A stretch of 64,000 nt of DNA, taken from assembly GCA_947174015.1 (NCBI GenBank), contig CAMWHJ010000007.1, forward strand, positions 1 to 64,000, in the 5' to 3' direction. Shown piece by piece: positions 1-8,695 of this stretch. This DNA is from an uncultured Lachnospiraceae bacterium. Lineage in GTDB: Bacteria; Bacillota; Clostridia; Lachnospirales; Lachnospiraceae. Every line of letters starts with the position of its first letter. The stretch's first letter is position 1. The notes beneath the pieces are model-generated. The model had not been told where the DNA came from. It did no database searches and saw only the letters and a program-made list of their open reading frames with translations. The position numbers were made by a program, and so were the translations under genes.

Positions 1-133
1 ATAACTGTTCAGTAGGTCTGTGCATTTACTGCACAGACCGTAAGAAAAAGTGGATATAACAGGCAAAGAACCATTGCCGTAGGCAATTTTGCATGGTTCT
101 TTGCTCGTAATTATGAAGGTACTGAATAGTTAT
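1..133 (-). repeat. 133-bp three-hairpin MITE-like repeat, copy 1
   Basis: First of a repeat family described at 22413. It is in the reverse orientation and ends in ATAACTGTTCAGTA and its inverted partner. The palindrome around the GGTCTGTGCA/TGCACAGACC arms and the GCAAAGAACC/GGTTCTTTGC hairpin are both intact. The outermost bases have drifted from G to A (left) and C to T (right). The left flank lies outside the window, so a target duplication cannot be tested. Confidence 0.9.
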
Positions 134-209
134 GAAGGATGATAAAAATGGGGGAAATATTCGCAAATAATGTGTTTTGCGAGTAAATAGAGAGGTGAAA
201 TAAGGTTTT

Positions 210-1829
210 ATGAATGAAAAAATAATTGTTTCGTATGTCAAAAGTCCATCTAAATGGGGAGAAAGTCTTTTTCAACAGATAAAAGTGATTTTGAGAGACT
301 TTTCGTTACAGCATAATAGGAGCAACAATATACCATATGAGATACAAATAATAGATATCGTAGAGGAGGCATTTAACGGCAATAGGGTTGCAAATTTAGC
401 TGACTGTCAGAGGGTTTCCTTGGATGCCTGCCTTTATTCGGATATCTATATTTTTGATGGTTCCATCGAGGAAGGTCAATTCAGCCAGTATCAATTTGCA
501 TATGATTTAATGAAACATTTAGACCATGTGCTGATTGTTTCCAGAACAGAGCTGCCATATAATTTGGAGGGGCGCAGGAAAGGAGGTGCTCCCTCTTGGA
601 TTGTCATTGGTGAAGAAGTGGGAAATATAAACACTAAAAATGACCCAAGGAAATTAAATGCCAATATCTTGAATTGGGTGAAAGGGACACTGGAACAATT
701 GGAATTGCCTCGCAGGAATAAAATGGCAGGCTCCCTTACTTTGCAAAATATAATGAAGATATCCATGAATGCGGTGAAAAAATCGGATGATCGTATGGAA
801 CCCTTTGAGAAGTCAGCACTCTTTATTAGCTATTTAAGCCGAGACTATGATATTTTAAAAAATTATTTTCCACAGATAGAAGAACGCACCGGCTTATCAA
901 AAGAAAGATTTCACTATTTTGCACCTGGAAGGGTGGCAAAAGAGTTTATGACAGAGAAGCGTCGTTGGGAACTTGTAAGTATTGCAGATAGAGAAATGAG
1001 TAAAGCCGGTGCTTTACTCATATTTGAGACGGAAGGTTATTATCGTTCATGGTGGACCATGGGAGAACGCATGTCTGTGTCCTACAGATTCCAAAAGAAT
1101 TGGGAGAATTGTCCCAATGTCTATGTGGTTAAAGTTTATTATAACGATAAGGGAACATTGGACTTTGTTTGGGAAGAATTGAAAACTCCTGAACAGAAGA
1201 GGAATTTTTTTCCTGCACTCAGTGAACAACAGATAAGGAGGCTGGCAAGGCGTTTTGCAAACTCTGACCCGGACGAGGCTGCATATGAACTTGATGAAAA
1301 AATGGTAAGGCAATCAAATATGCCTAAATTCGTAAAAGTTTTCAGAGCTGTTGCAAAGGGAGTTATGTTATCTCTTCTAGAGAGAGACCAATGGTTTAGA
1401 GAAAGTTTTGAGGAAACAGATGAAAAAGGAACACTGTTGGAAAATATTTCTCAGGCAATGGAGTCGGAGAATTCCTATACCCATACAAAAGAATTTCAAA
1501 CAAAGCGGATTGTGGAGTGCTCGTATTGCCGTGAGACTTCTGTGGATCTGACAATTGATAATTTTATACAACTTGATATGCCATATGTATACCGTATAGA
1601 AGACAATGAACTGCTGGAATGCCAAGATGGTACGTTTGTTCTTCAACAGAAATGCCCGTTACATGGCAGTATGCACTTTATAAAAAATGGGTTTTATTAC
1701 CGATTTATCCAGCCGAGACGAGGGATGGTCATGGGAGAAAAACAAACACTGGTGGAAAGTATTGATAGGATTGACGTATATGAGAATGAAGGGCACGATA
1801 CCTATAAGAATTTTGAAAATAGCAAATAA
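210..1829 (+). CDS. Unknown protein with a TIR-like domain and a C-terminal zinc-ribbon-like motif
   Basis: A 539-aa protein I cannot name. Residues about 1-150 form an alpha/beta region beginning KIIVSYVKS and rich in hydrophobic strands. A second segment starts at about 203 with ALFISYLSRD, which resembles the first strand and loop of TIR domains. Near 280 it has SWWTMGE, resembling the TIR S-x-W-x(3)-E helix, which makes Glu286 a candidate catalytic residue. The C-terminus carries Cys437, Cys440, Cys482 and His485, a plausible metal site. Start ATG has TAAGG 4 nt upstream. TIR proteins in bacteria often act in anti-phage defence by consuming NAD; assignment to that role is inference. A short ORF follows after 11 nt and could be its partner. 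The next DNA is an IS200 remnant, so the original operon may be truncated. Confidence 0.75.
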   Translation: MNEKIIVSYVKSPSKWGESLFQQIKVILRDFSLQHNRSNNIPYEIQIIDIVEEAFNGNRVANLADCQRVSLDACLYSDIYIFDGSIEEGQFSQYQFAYDLMKHLDHVLIVSRTELPYNLEGRRKGGAPSWIVIGEEVGNINTKNDPRKLNANILNWVKGTLEQLELPRRNKMAGSLTLQNIMKISMNAVKKSDDRMEPFEKSALFISYLSRDYDILKNYFPQIEERTGLSKERFHYFAPGRVAKEFMTEKRRWELVSIADREMSKAGALLIFETEGYYRSWWTMGERMSVSYRFQKNWENCPNVYVVKVYYNDKGTLDFVWEELKTPEQKRNFFPALSEQQIRRLARRFANSDPDEAAYELDEKMVRQSNMPKFVKVFRAVAKGVMLSLLERDQWFRESFEETDEKGTLLENISQAMESENSYTHTKEFQTKRIVECSYCRETSVDLTIDNFIQLDMPYVYRIEDNELLECQDGTFVLQQKCPLHGSMHFIKNGFYYRFIQPRRGMVMGEKQTLVESIDRIDVYENEGHDTYKNFENSK

Positions 1830-1840
1830 GGAGATACGTT

Positions 1841-1933
1841 GTGAATGAAAAAATCAATCCCCCGCCAGGAGAGGCAAATAGAGTAATCTGTGGTGGGTAT
1901 GGTGTAATTAAAAAGCCTCCTATGCTAAAATGA
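1841..1933 (+). CDS. Short ORF (30 aa), possibly the 5' stump of a gene cut by an IS200 element
   Basis: A GTG start preceded by AAGGAG with 8 nt spacing opens a 30-codon frame with a proline-rich start (NEKINPPPGEANRV) and a central ICGGYGVI. It starts 11 nt after the TIR-like gene and so looks like the next cistron. Its last codons run into the left-end hairpin of an IS200-type remnant, so the visible stop may be contributed by inserted DNA and the original protein may have been longer. No homolog recognised. Confidence 0.4.
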   Translation: MNEKINPPPGEANRVICGGYGVIKKPPMLK

Positions 1934-1968
1934 TAATGGTGTCTCAAGCCATATCAAGAATAGGAGGC
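1915..1968 (+). promoter_or_regulatory. IS200-type leader hairpin hiding the transposase ribosome site
   Basis: GCCTCCTAT (1915-1923) pairs exactly with ATAGGAGGC (1960-1968). The right arm contains the AGGAGG ribosome site of the transposase fragment that starts at 1976. Repression of IS200 transposase translation by such a leader stem is known for the family. Confidence 0.7.
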
Positions 1969-1975
1969 GGTACAA

Positions 1976-2113
1976 ATGTACAGTTCAAGTTTAGCACATA
2001 CTAAATGGAAATGCCAATACCATATAGTATTTATTCCAAAATATCGTAGGAGAGTATTGTATGGAAGGTTGAATAGTGATATCAGAGAAATAATAAAAAA
2101 GCTTTGTGAATAG
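1976..2113 (+). pseudogene. tnpA: IS200/IS605-family TnpA transposase, 5' fragment
   Basis: The first 45 codons encode a typical IS200 TnpA start: a conserved N-terminus followed by KCQYHIVFIPKYRRRVL and a DIREIIKKLCE stretch. The frame then meets TAG at 2111, and the following DNA quickly loses similarity. The catalytic His-hydrophobic-His motif and the Tyr helix, which normally follow, are absent, so this is an inactive remnant of about one third of the gene. It lies between the TIR-like gene and the structured RNA region and marks an insertion or deletion junction. Confidence 0.8.
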
Positions 2114-2209
2114 CAACGAGTTAAAAAATGTATTTAGGTTTATTAGAGGTAATGGAAGTATGTTGTTTCTGCGTGTCTAAAAAAATGATAAGTTATCAAA
2201 AAAATAAAC

Positions 2210-2238
2210 TTGACATTTTTTGGAGGATGAGGTATTAT
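2210..2238 (+). promoter_or_regulatory. Sigma-70-type promoter for the structured RNA
   Basis: TTGACA (2210-2215), a 17-nt spacer, then TATTAT (2233-2238). Initiation 6-7 nt after the -10 box would fall at about 2244-2245, which is the first base of the outermost helix of the RNA described next. A second TATAAT at 2236-2241 has a 20-nt spacer and is less likely. Confidence 0.7.
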
Positions 2239-2243
2239 AATAT

Positions 2244-2537
2244 ATAAGAAAAAAGCAACCAACTGCTGTAAACAGGTTGATTGCTTTGAAAATCACAGAT
2301 GTAAATATGTGATTATGATTGTGCAAATTCATTTTAACATCATTATCTGTGATTTTCAAGTTTTCTTATGGAATTATTTCAAAAAATTACGTTTTACATA
2401 ACAGTCTGGCAAAGATGAGAGGTTATTGTCTTGGTGCAGCTCATCTTTCGGAGGAACAATAGATATTAAGACGTAATGCCATTTTGTTGGAGGAATAATT
2501 CCCCAATATTATAAATCACAGATAGGAGGTGGCAGAA
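2244..2537 (+). ncRNA. Unrecognised multi-helix RNA / structured leader of the 52-aa gene
   Basis: Pairings read from the sequence. P1: ATAAGAAAA 2244-2252 with TTTTCTTAT 2361-2369. P2: 2252-2263 with 2276-2287 (11 of 12), topped by CTG/CAG. P3: TTGAAAATCACAGAT 2286-2300 with 2345-2359 (15 of 15). P1-P3 form a three-way junction. P4: GGAATTATT 2370-2378 with 2494-2502. P5: 2386-2396 with 2467-2477 (11 bp, one G-T). P6: AAAGATGAG 2411-2419 with 2440-2448. The P6 loop 2424-2429 can pair with 2456-2461, a pseudoknot. AAATCACAGAT at 2513-2523, just before the AGGAGGTGG ribosome site, copies the 5' arm of P3 and can replace it. No terminator precedes the 52-aa gene, so the RNA is probably its leader. 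It does not match a riboswitch class I can name; raiA-type RNA is an alternative. Confidence 0.6.
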
Positions 2538-2696
2538 ATGGGTAAGACTAAAAAACCCAAGGATGCGAATAAGGTTTCAAAGCATCAAGAAGCGGAAGAG
2601 TATATTTTTCCCAGATATATCACCCGCAACGGGAAAAGGATATATCCGAAAAATGCAAAGACATTTCGTATTCCGGTGTCTTCTTTGAAGGATTAA
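2538..2696 (+). CDS. Conserved-looking small basic protein, 52 aa
   Basis: A 52-codon ORF with a very strong ribosome site (AGGAGGTGG, 5 nt before ATG). The protein is lysine-rich at the N-terminus (MGKTKKPKDANK) and has a later segment, FPRYITRNGKRIYPKNAKTFR, that ends in IPVSSLKD. No membrane segment or signal peptide is present. Proteins with a similar R-x-I-T-x-x-G-K-R-I-Y core are, from memory, common short hypotheticals in Firmicutes; function unknown. It is the only gene between the structured RNA and a perfect terminator-like stem at 2707, so the three form a self-contained unit. Confidence 0.75.
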   Translation: MGKTKKPKDANKVSKHQEAEEYIFPRYITRNGKRIYPKNAKTFRIPVSSLKD

Positions 2697-2706
2697 TACA
2701 AGGATC

Positions 2707-2736
2707 AAATACCTCGCAGCTTGCTGCGGGGTATTT
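2707..2736 (+). terminator. Perfect 14-bp stem with a 2-nt loop after the 52-aa gene
   Basis: AAATACCTCGCAGC pairs with GCTGCGGGGTATTT (one G-T). The stem is strong but is followed by AATTCATG rather than a U-run, so it may work as a terminator only weakly or act as an mRNA 3' stabiliser. Confidence 0.55.
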
Positions 2737-2801
2737 AATTCATGATAATAGAAAATTGGAAAAGCCTGCTTCCTATGGTGTTGCAGCAGGATGGTGATGA
2801 T

Positions 2802-5800
2802 ATGGCATTATCTTATGATAAATTATGGAACATGTTACAGCAAAAGAATATAACAAAAACAGAATTTCGCAAAATGATTGAAATCAGTTCAGGGACTTTG
2901 GCTAAAATGACATCAGGAGAACCAGTGTCCTTGTCCATTGTGGAACGAATATGCGAGAAATTTCAGTGTGATATTTCTGAACTGTTAGAATATAAACATG
3001 AGAAACAAAAACGTTTATGGAAACATATTGATGAAAATGGTTGTTATCATGTGGAGCTTTACTATTTATATGATCCCCAATGGAGAACCAAGGCGTTTTC
3101 CGGAGTGCAGTTTCTGTACGGATATGCTATCCGTTCCGAAGAAGGAATTTCACATGAGAGGCAAATTTTTCTGGAAAGAAAGCAGTCTAAAGAAGTATAT
3201 ACCATAGTTGGTTTTTCCCATAATGTGTCAGGAGGAGAATTGATTGCTCTGTTATCGGTTCTGCTGTCAGGCAGCAGTCTTTCTGAGTTTTTATCAAAAT
3301 TTGATTATGAATTTGCCGGTTTTGATGAAAGTGAACCTGCTTTACAAAAGATGGTATGGCAGCAGCAGACAGTCCGTCAGGAACCATGTGTGAAAAGACC
3401 GGAATTTATGCTGACAGCACAAAAAAATCTGGATAGCGGCAGAAAAAATGGCAATGTACTTTCCATTATTGGAAAGGATCATATGTATTGCGAGTCCATA
3501 ATCCATTTGGACAAGGCACAGTTATATCAGGATGTGACAGGAGAATGCAACATCAGTAAGATGGAATTAATCAAAGAATTTGTGGCAGGGATGGACACAT
3601 TGTCAAATCCTGAGACGGATATTATGAGAATCGGCGATTTTGAGGTATTATCACCTGTGTCAGAGAAGGTGAGCTTTGATGAATTATGTGAAGTGAACAC
3701 CATTGTGGAGGAAGAAAATAATCATAAAAAGTATATCAAAGGTCTGGAAATTCAAGTGTTTGCAGCACACTTGAAAGGGGAATACACCCTTGAAATCATA
3801 GCTTATAATCAATATAGTCCAATTGCACACCGTTTATATGATTTTGTTATGGATAAGACAGATTTAAGATATACATTGGAGCTGGATGAAAGTTGTTCCA
3901 GTGTACGCTTTCTATTATTTTCTAAAGAGAAAGGTGCTCGTTTTCAGTTAATGGGGGAACGTTTTCATTATATTTTCAGAGAAATCAGCATTAGTTTTGG
4001 GAGTCAGCCCTCAGCTGATAAGCTTCACAAAGATTATAAAAAAATAGCCAGCTTACATGGAGTAATTATGAAGCAGCGAACACTGCATAGGGGAAATTAT
4101 AACAGTCTAGCAAGCTTAGAGGGAAATGACCCGTGGAGAGACTGCGATAATCAGGTATTTGAACAGTTTCATGAACTGTATCAAAGAGCAGATACAGATT
4201 CTTTCTTTACTGCAAAAAAGGAATGGGAATCTGAATTTTTTTCGTGGATTCGTAAACATGCAGAAGCTTCTTATGTGACAAACTTATGGATGACCATTGG
4301 GGAGTGCAGTTTGAATTTTATTTCGTCTTTAGATAATATTGCCAGAACAGCACACATTCATATATCTGCTCTGGTGAACGCTAAGAAATGTTCTCAAGAT
4401 ATGAGAGAAAAATGGGAGCAAATTGGAAAAAGTAAGGATGCTCAGATGGAATGCGGTGTAACTCCAATGCTCATAGAGTTTCCATTATACAAGAATTTGG
4501 AAAATTTTATTATTATTTACAAGGGAAGAATGGTTCCCGACACATATATGGTATCGGATTATACCAACACCCCACTGACTGTCTCAAAAGTAAGTACGGA
4601 TACTTCCAGGCAGATTGTGGCATATTTGTTTCAGATAATACAAGAATCGGAAAAAAATAATGGTATCGCTTATCTGATATCAAAAACTTCGGAAGAAATA
4701 TCAGAAGAAGTATCAGGAGATATGGGCATGGATTCAGAGGATATGCTGTTGGAGGAAATTGTGGCAGAAATAAATGATATGCAGGAAAATGCTACAAAGC
4801 ATATTCTTCTTTTGGAAAATCAGAAAATTGTATTTCAGGCTTCCAAAGAGGAGGTTTGCAAGGTGCTTTACAAGGCATTTCTGAAAGATTTCCACAAGTA
4901 CTCTGTTATTTATGGCTATTGCCTTTCTTCGGATAAAAATAGTTTAAAAGAATATTGTGTGAAACATTATGACATACAATTGAGTGATATCTTATGTCAA
5001 TGTTTAAATAATGAAAAAGTGTCTGTGAGCAGGGTGGAAAGAAAAGAATTATCAAAAGTTGTGTTGGGAAATGAACACTCCTTTGATGGGGTGTACCAAT
5101 ATGTAAGCAGGTTATATGGTGATATCTTTCCTCGCTTTTATATCTCCGGTGCCGCCTCTTTGGCTCATACAATTATGTGTGAGGCAGATATGGTGCAATA
5201 TATCCGGTTATTAGAAAATATCTATGACAACAAAGACGCCCTAAGATTCGTTGCCTTTTTACAGAGACTGGTGCTGCATTTGTCTTATATGAAAGAAAAA
5301 AATGCTTGGTTGGCAGCAGATCAGTGTTTGCACTCTCCGGTTAATTATATATGTGCCATTGGAATTTATTATTATGTTGCTCATTACAATATGCAATGTG
5401 GAAAATTAGAGCATGGGTCAGGGATAATTTCAAAGGAGGAGTATAGGCAGAAATTATTGAAAGAATGTGTAATTACGGCTCAGATAAAAAGATTAAGATC
5501 CCAAGAAAAGAAGGATGAAGAGTTTGAACAGCGTTTTACAACATTAAAAGAACTCTGGGGAGAACAGTGTAGTATCACTAAAACCTCCGGGTGGAGGGAG
5601 ATTTTTGTCATGTTGGATGGACTAGAGCAGCGGAGTTTTCAGGATGTTTATGATATGATTGAAATATTAGAGGAAAAAGAAAAAGTGAGTACAGAGGCAC
5701 TTTCTGAATATATCATAAACCTTGTATTGCAAAAAGTTCGTCAAGATTATAAAAAGGAAAATGGATTTTATTACTTTGACGATTTTCAAAATGGTGATAT

Positions 5801-6155
5801 TTTATTATGTGCCTTGTATAATTTCAGCACAAAAAAATGGGCGGCACAATTTTTAAAAGAACTTGCCCAAATGGAAAAACAATTTATTTCTGCCTTGCAT
5901 GATGTATTCTTAAAGGAGAAAAATTATAGGAAATGGAGTACCTTTATGGATGCGTTGTTATGGTGCAGATGTATGCGTAAGTGGTGGCTTCAAAACAGTG
6001 ATAACTATGAAGAACTTGTGAAGGATGATACCAACCGTAACGTTCGTATCCGGGAAGTAGCTGGACTTGTTAAGAAATACAAAAAAGACTTGGAAGGATA
6101 TTCAAAAGCATATCATGTATGGAGCAAAACGGTCAGGGATGAGAGTGGATTGTAA
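2802..6155 (+). CDS. Very large unknown protein with an N-terminal XRE-type helix-turn-helix
   Basis: A protein of about 1117 aa. Residues about 3-65 (LSYDKLWNMLQQKNITKTEF ... SLSIVERICEKFQCDISELL) are a clear Cro/C1-type HTH of the small YozG/HTH_26 kind. The remaining 1050 residues have no motif I recognise: a beta-rich region to about 420, then mostly helical segments to the end, with no membrane helix, P-loop or nuclease signature. The frame is open from 2742, but ATG 2802 begins exactly at the HTH and has a GGATGGTGAT stretch upstream. The start is therefore uncertain. The gene stands alone among accessory genes. DNA-binding fused to a huge effector-like part could be a defence regulator or a stress protein; that is inference. 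Confidence 0.75.
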   Translation: MALSYDKLWNMLQQKNITKTEFRKMIEISSGTLAKMTSGEPVSLSIVERICEKFQCDISELLEYKHEKQKRLWKHIDENGCYHVELYYLYDPQWRTKAFSGVQFLYGYAIRSEEGISHERQIFLERKQSKEVYTIVGFSHNVSGGELIALLSVLLSGSSLSEFLSKFDYEFAGFDESEPALQKMVWQQQTVRQEPCVKRPEFMLTAQKNLDSGRKNGNVLSIIGKDHMYCESIIHLDKAQLYQDVTGECNISKMELIKEFVAGMDTLSNPETDIMRIGDFEVLSPVSEKVSFDELCEVNTIVEEENNHKKYIKGLEIQVFAAHLKGEYTLEIIAYNQYSPIAHRLYDFVMDKTDLRYTLELDESCSSVRFLLFSKEKGARFQLMGERFHYIFREISISFGSQPSADKLHKDYKKIASLHGVIMKQRTLHRGNYNSLASLEGNDPWRDCDNQVFEQFHELYQRADTDSFFTAKKEWESEFFSWIRKHAEASYVTNLWMTIGECSLNFISSLDNIARTAHIHISALVNAKKCSQDMREKWEQIGKSKDAQMECGVTPMLIEFPLYKNLENFIIIYKGRMVPDTYMVSDYTNTPLTVSKVSTDTSRQIVAYLFQIIQESEKNNGIAYLISKTSEEISEEVSGDMGMDSEDMLLEEIVAEINDMQENATKHILLLENQKIVFQASKEEVCKVLYKAFLKDFHKYSVIYGYCLSSDKNSLKEYCVKHYDIQLSDILCQCLNNEKVSVSRVERKELSKVVLGNEHSFDGVYQYVSRLYGDIFPRFYISGAASLAHTIMCEADMVQYIRLLENIYDNKDALRFVAFLQRLVLHLSYMKEKNAWLAADQCLHSPVNYICAIGIYYYVAHYNMQCGKLEHGSGIISKEEYRQKLLKECVITAQIKRLRSQEKKDEEFEQRFTTLKELWGEQCSITKTSGWREIFVMLDGLEQRSFQDVYDMIEILEEKEKVSTEALSEYIINLVLQKVRQDYKKENGFYYFDDFQNGDILLCALYNFSTKKWAAQFLKELAQMEKQFISALHDVFLKEKNYRKWSTFMDALLWCRCMRKWWLQNSDNYEELVKDDTNRNVRIREVAGLVKKYKKDLEGYSKAYHVWSKTVRDESGL

Positions 6156-6226
6156 GGAAATCTGCCCTGTTGTCTGGGTGGGAATATTTTTTGTATTTTA
6201 GGTAAAAATGTGATATCATACAAGAG

Positions 6227-6376
6227 GTGTTTAGGCATTGTGATAATTATAATAAAACAGGTACGCCGAGAACAGGCAAAATAAATGATTCATTTCCAGA
6301 AAATCTGGATACATTTATTGACATAATAGCATTTTGGGCGAGAAAATACCTTTATAATCCGAATATGGGAGGATAA
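6227..6376 (+). CDS. Possible small ORF (49 aa) coupled to the flippase-like gene
   Basis: A frame opening at GTG 6227 encodes 49 residues including ENLDTFIDIIAFWARKYLYN and ends 6 nt before the next ATG. The GGGAGG ribosome site of the next gene sits inside its last codons, a layout typical of translational coupling. The residue composition looks like protein rather than random DNA. There is no good ribosome site for the GTG, so it could instead be the tail of a decayed gene. Confidence 0.35.
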   Translation: MFRHCDNYNKTGTPRTGKINDSFPENLDTFIDIIAFWARKYLYNPNMGG

Positions 6377-6382
6377 CCGGAT

Positions 6383-7231
6383 ATGAAAAAAAATATATAT
6401 TATATCATAAATGCATTTGTATTAATATTGACAACCATATTGTTTGGTATTTACTATTTTCCGGCATTGTCTAAATTGATAAATATGGGGATAAGATATC
6501 TTCTTGTTTTGTCTTGTAATATTATACTCATAAATTTCATCAAGGCATTTCGTTTTTATTTTGTGTTATCAGGAAATATAAATTCCATATGGGAGTACAT
6601 AAAGCAATACTGTAAAACCATTCCGGTAAACGTTGTGGTTCCCTTTAAACTGGGAGAGGTATTTCGGGTATACTGCTATGGATACCAGATGAAAAATTAT
6701 TTTGCGGGTATTATATATGTTTTAATAGACAGGTTTTTTGACACGCTGGCTCTTATTTCTGTTATTTTGGCAGCATCTTTGGTGACGCAGATACAGTTTA
6801 ACTGGCTGGTATATTTATTGTTTTTGTTTATGTTTTTCGTTGCAGCGGCTTATATACTAATGCCAAGAATTTGTATGTATTGGAAGAAGTATTTGCTCCA
6901 TGAACAGGCAACCAAGAGAGGAAATGAGTGTTTGGTGTTTATTGTATCCTTGGAAAAAATATGTGATACGATTTCCCAGGCGTTAAGAGGAAGAGGTGTC
7001 ATTGTTTATGCACTTTCTATCTTGGCATGGCTGATTGAAATTTGTGGGGTATTGTTACTGAACAAAATCGATGGTGGTAGTGTGCAAGTGGCAAATATTA
7101 TAAATTATTTGTCCTCAGCGCTTGGAATAGGAAATTCGGATAATCTGCAATATTTTGTTTTGGGAACGGTTGTAATGTTGTTATGTACCTATATTGTGTT
7201 ACATTTTAGAAAGAAAATAGAGGAGTATTAG
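6383..7231 (+). CDS. Flippase-like integral membrane protein (UPF0104 / LPG-synthase TM-like family)
   Basis: A 282-aa polytopic protein with about seven to eight hydrophobic helices. The motif PFKLGEVFR (Pro87, Gly91, Glu92, Arg95) and the upstream NFIKAFRFYFVL match the P-x-x-x-G-E-x-x-R signature of the YbhN/AglD-like family that includes the membrane half of MprF. Members are implicated in moving lipid-linked or polyprenol-linked sugars across the membrane. It is slightly shorter than the usual 300-330 aa. GGGAGGATAA precedes the ATG. The next gene starts 3 nt after its stop, so it is the first sure gene of a three-gene operon with a phosphotransferase and a HAD phosphatase, which suggests a role in a surface glycan or lipid-sugar pathway. 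Confidence 0.8.
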   Translation: MKKNIYYIINAFVLILTTILFGIYYFPALSKLINMGIRYLLVLSCNIILINFIKAFRFYFVLSGNINSIWEYIKQYCKTIPVNVVVPFKLGEVFRVYCYGYQMKNYFAGIIYVLIDRFFDTLALISVILAASLVTQIQFNWLVYLLFLFMFFVAAAYILMPRICMYWKKYLLHEQATKRGNECLVFIVSLEKICDTISQALRGRGVIVYALSILAWLIEICGVLLLNKIDGGSVQVANIINYLSSALGIGNSDNLQYFVLGTVVMLLCTYIVLHFRKKIEEY

Positions 7232-7234
7232 AAT

Positions 7235-8695
7235 ATGGGAATTTTAGTGATCTATGATGATACTTGTTCGAAAAGTGAAGTGATTGAAGATGTGATAGGC
7301 AGCAGAGGATTTGCAGATGTTGTGGTAAAACGGCAGAATCTTAGGTCAAAATTTGAAAATACAGTACGAAAAATCTATCCGGATGCAGAGTTTCAGATGA
7401 TATCATCCATATATGAATACAATGCACTGGCGGAAAATATTATAAATAATTATGAGGAATCTGCCAGAGTACTACATTTTTTCTCAAATTTTGTTATTTC
7501 AGAGGAAGAGCAGGTATTGCTATCTTTTAAAAGACTACTGTTTATTGATGAGAACTATAAGATGTGTGATGGAAACAGCATCATAGGCATTATGAGTCCC
7601 AGCATATCAGCATATACAGAATTTCTAAAAAAGATAAATAAAGATGGAGCACATTCTACTTTACAAAGTGCAAAAATGATAGAACAGAGTATTCCCGTGA
7701 AAGGGGCAGTGGATATTGGAAGAATTGAAAACTTTATTCAGTGTATTACAGGAAACTTTGATGCCAGATATTTTAATTCCCTTCAAGGTGATGAGTATAC
7801 CATTGTAAAGAGTTCCGGTAATAAAAAGAAAATCAAAGCAGAATATACGTTCTATCATCTTCTTCCGGAGGACATGCAATTCTGGTTTGTGGAACCATTT
7901 CATTATAGAGAAGATCATGAGAAGGCAAGCTATACAATGGAGCGGCTTCATATGACAGATCTGGCAATTAAATGGGTACATGGTTCTATTGATGAGGAAG
8001 AGTTTGAAGTCATCTTAGATAAATATTTTTATTTTTTTAATCACAGGCATCGTCGTGAAATAACCAAGGAGGAATATCATAAAATAGCAGATGCATTGTA
8101 TGTGGATAAAGTGGTAAAAAGAATACAGGAATTGAAGGAATTAAAAGAGTTTGAAAACATGTCAAAGCTTCTTTCTTTAAATGGAGAAAAATCCATCGAT
8201 GAATTATTAAATTTGTATTTATCCCTTAAGAAGAAAATCGAGGCAGGCGTAAAAAAGAAATATATCAGTGTGATCGGTCATGGTGACCCATGTTTTGCAA
8301 ATACCATGTACAATAAATCAACAAGAACGTTAAAGTTTATCGACCCTAAGGGTGCGTTAAAAGAGGAAGAATTATGGACAAACCCATATTATGATATTGC
8401 CAAGCTGAGTCATTCCATATGCGGCAGGTACGATTTTTTCAATAATGGTCTTTTTGATATCAATATAAACAATGAATTTGCCATAGAGCTTTGCATTGAA
8501 TTTGACAATCGAAAGTTTATAGAGATATTTAGGAGAAAGCTGGAAGAAAATGGATATGATTATTGGCTGGTGAGGTTGTATGAGGCTTCCTTATTTCTAT
8601 CCATGCTGCCATTACATATCGATAATCCCCATAAAGTTTATGGGTTTATTTTAAATGCGAGAAATATATTAAAGGAGATTGAGGAAAATGTATAA
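7235..8695 (+). CDS. APH/choline-kinase-fold phosphotransferase with an extra N-terminal domain
   Basis: A 486-aa protein. The C-terminal half has the kinase-like hallmarks HGDPCFAN (His349, Asp351, Asn356) and IDPKG (Asp370), the catalytic loop and metal site of aminoglycoside/choline-kinase-fold phosphotransferases. Residues 1-170 form a separate alpha/beta domain (GILVIYDDTCS ... RVLHFFSNF) that I do not recognise; it could be a sugar-nucleotide enzyme-like domain. Similar kinase-like proteins occur in capsule loci next to small HAD phosphatases. Here the HAD gene overlaps its end by 8 nt and a flippase-like gene precedes it. I infer phosphorylation of a sugar or polyol for a surface polymer. 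Antibiotic modification is unlikely given the neighbours. Confidence 0.75.
   Translation: MGILVIYDDTCSKSEVIEDVIGSRGFADVVVKRQNLRSKFENTVRKIYPDAEFQMISSIYEYNALAENIINNYEESARVLHFFSNFVISEEEQVLLSFKRLLFIDENYKMCDGNSIIGIMSPSISAYTEFLKKINKDGAHSTLQSAKMIEQSIPVKGAVDIGRIENFIQCITGNFDARYFNSLQGDEYTIVKSSGNKKKIKAEYTFYHLLPEDMQFWFVEPFHYREDHEKASYTMERLHMTDLAIKWVHGSIDEEEFEVILDKYFYFFNHRHRREITKEEYHKIADALYVDKVVKRIQELKELKEFENMSKLLSLNGEKSIDELLNLYLSLKKKIEAGVKKKYISVIGHGDPCFANTMYNKSTRTLKFIDPKGALKEEELWTNPYYDIAKLSHSICGRYDFFNNGLFDININNEFAIELCIEFDNRKFIEIFRRKLEENGYDYWLVRLYEASLFLSMLPLHIDNPHKVYGFILNARNILKEIEENV

Noticed and set aside
26..241. A 71-codon minus-strand frame across the first repeat copy
   Set aside because: The same peptide recurs wherever the repeat occurs (also at 8987-9295); it is a reading of the hairpins, has no ribosome site and changes with each flank.
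7235..8695. Aminoglycoside resistance kinase
   Set aside because: Only the kinase-fold motifs match; the extra domain and the flippase and HAD neighbours point to glycan metabolism.
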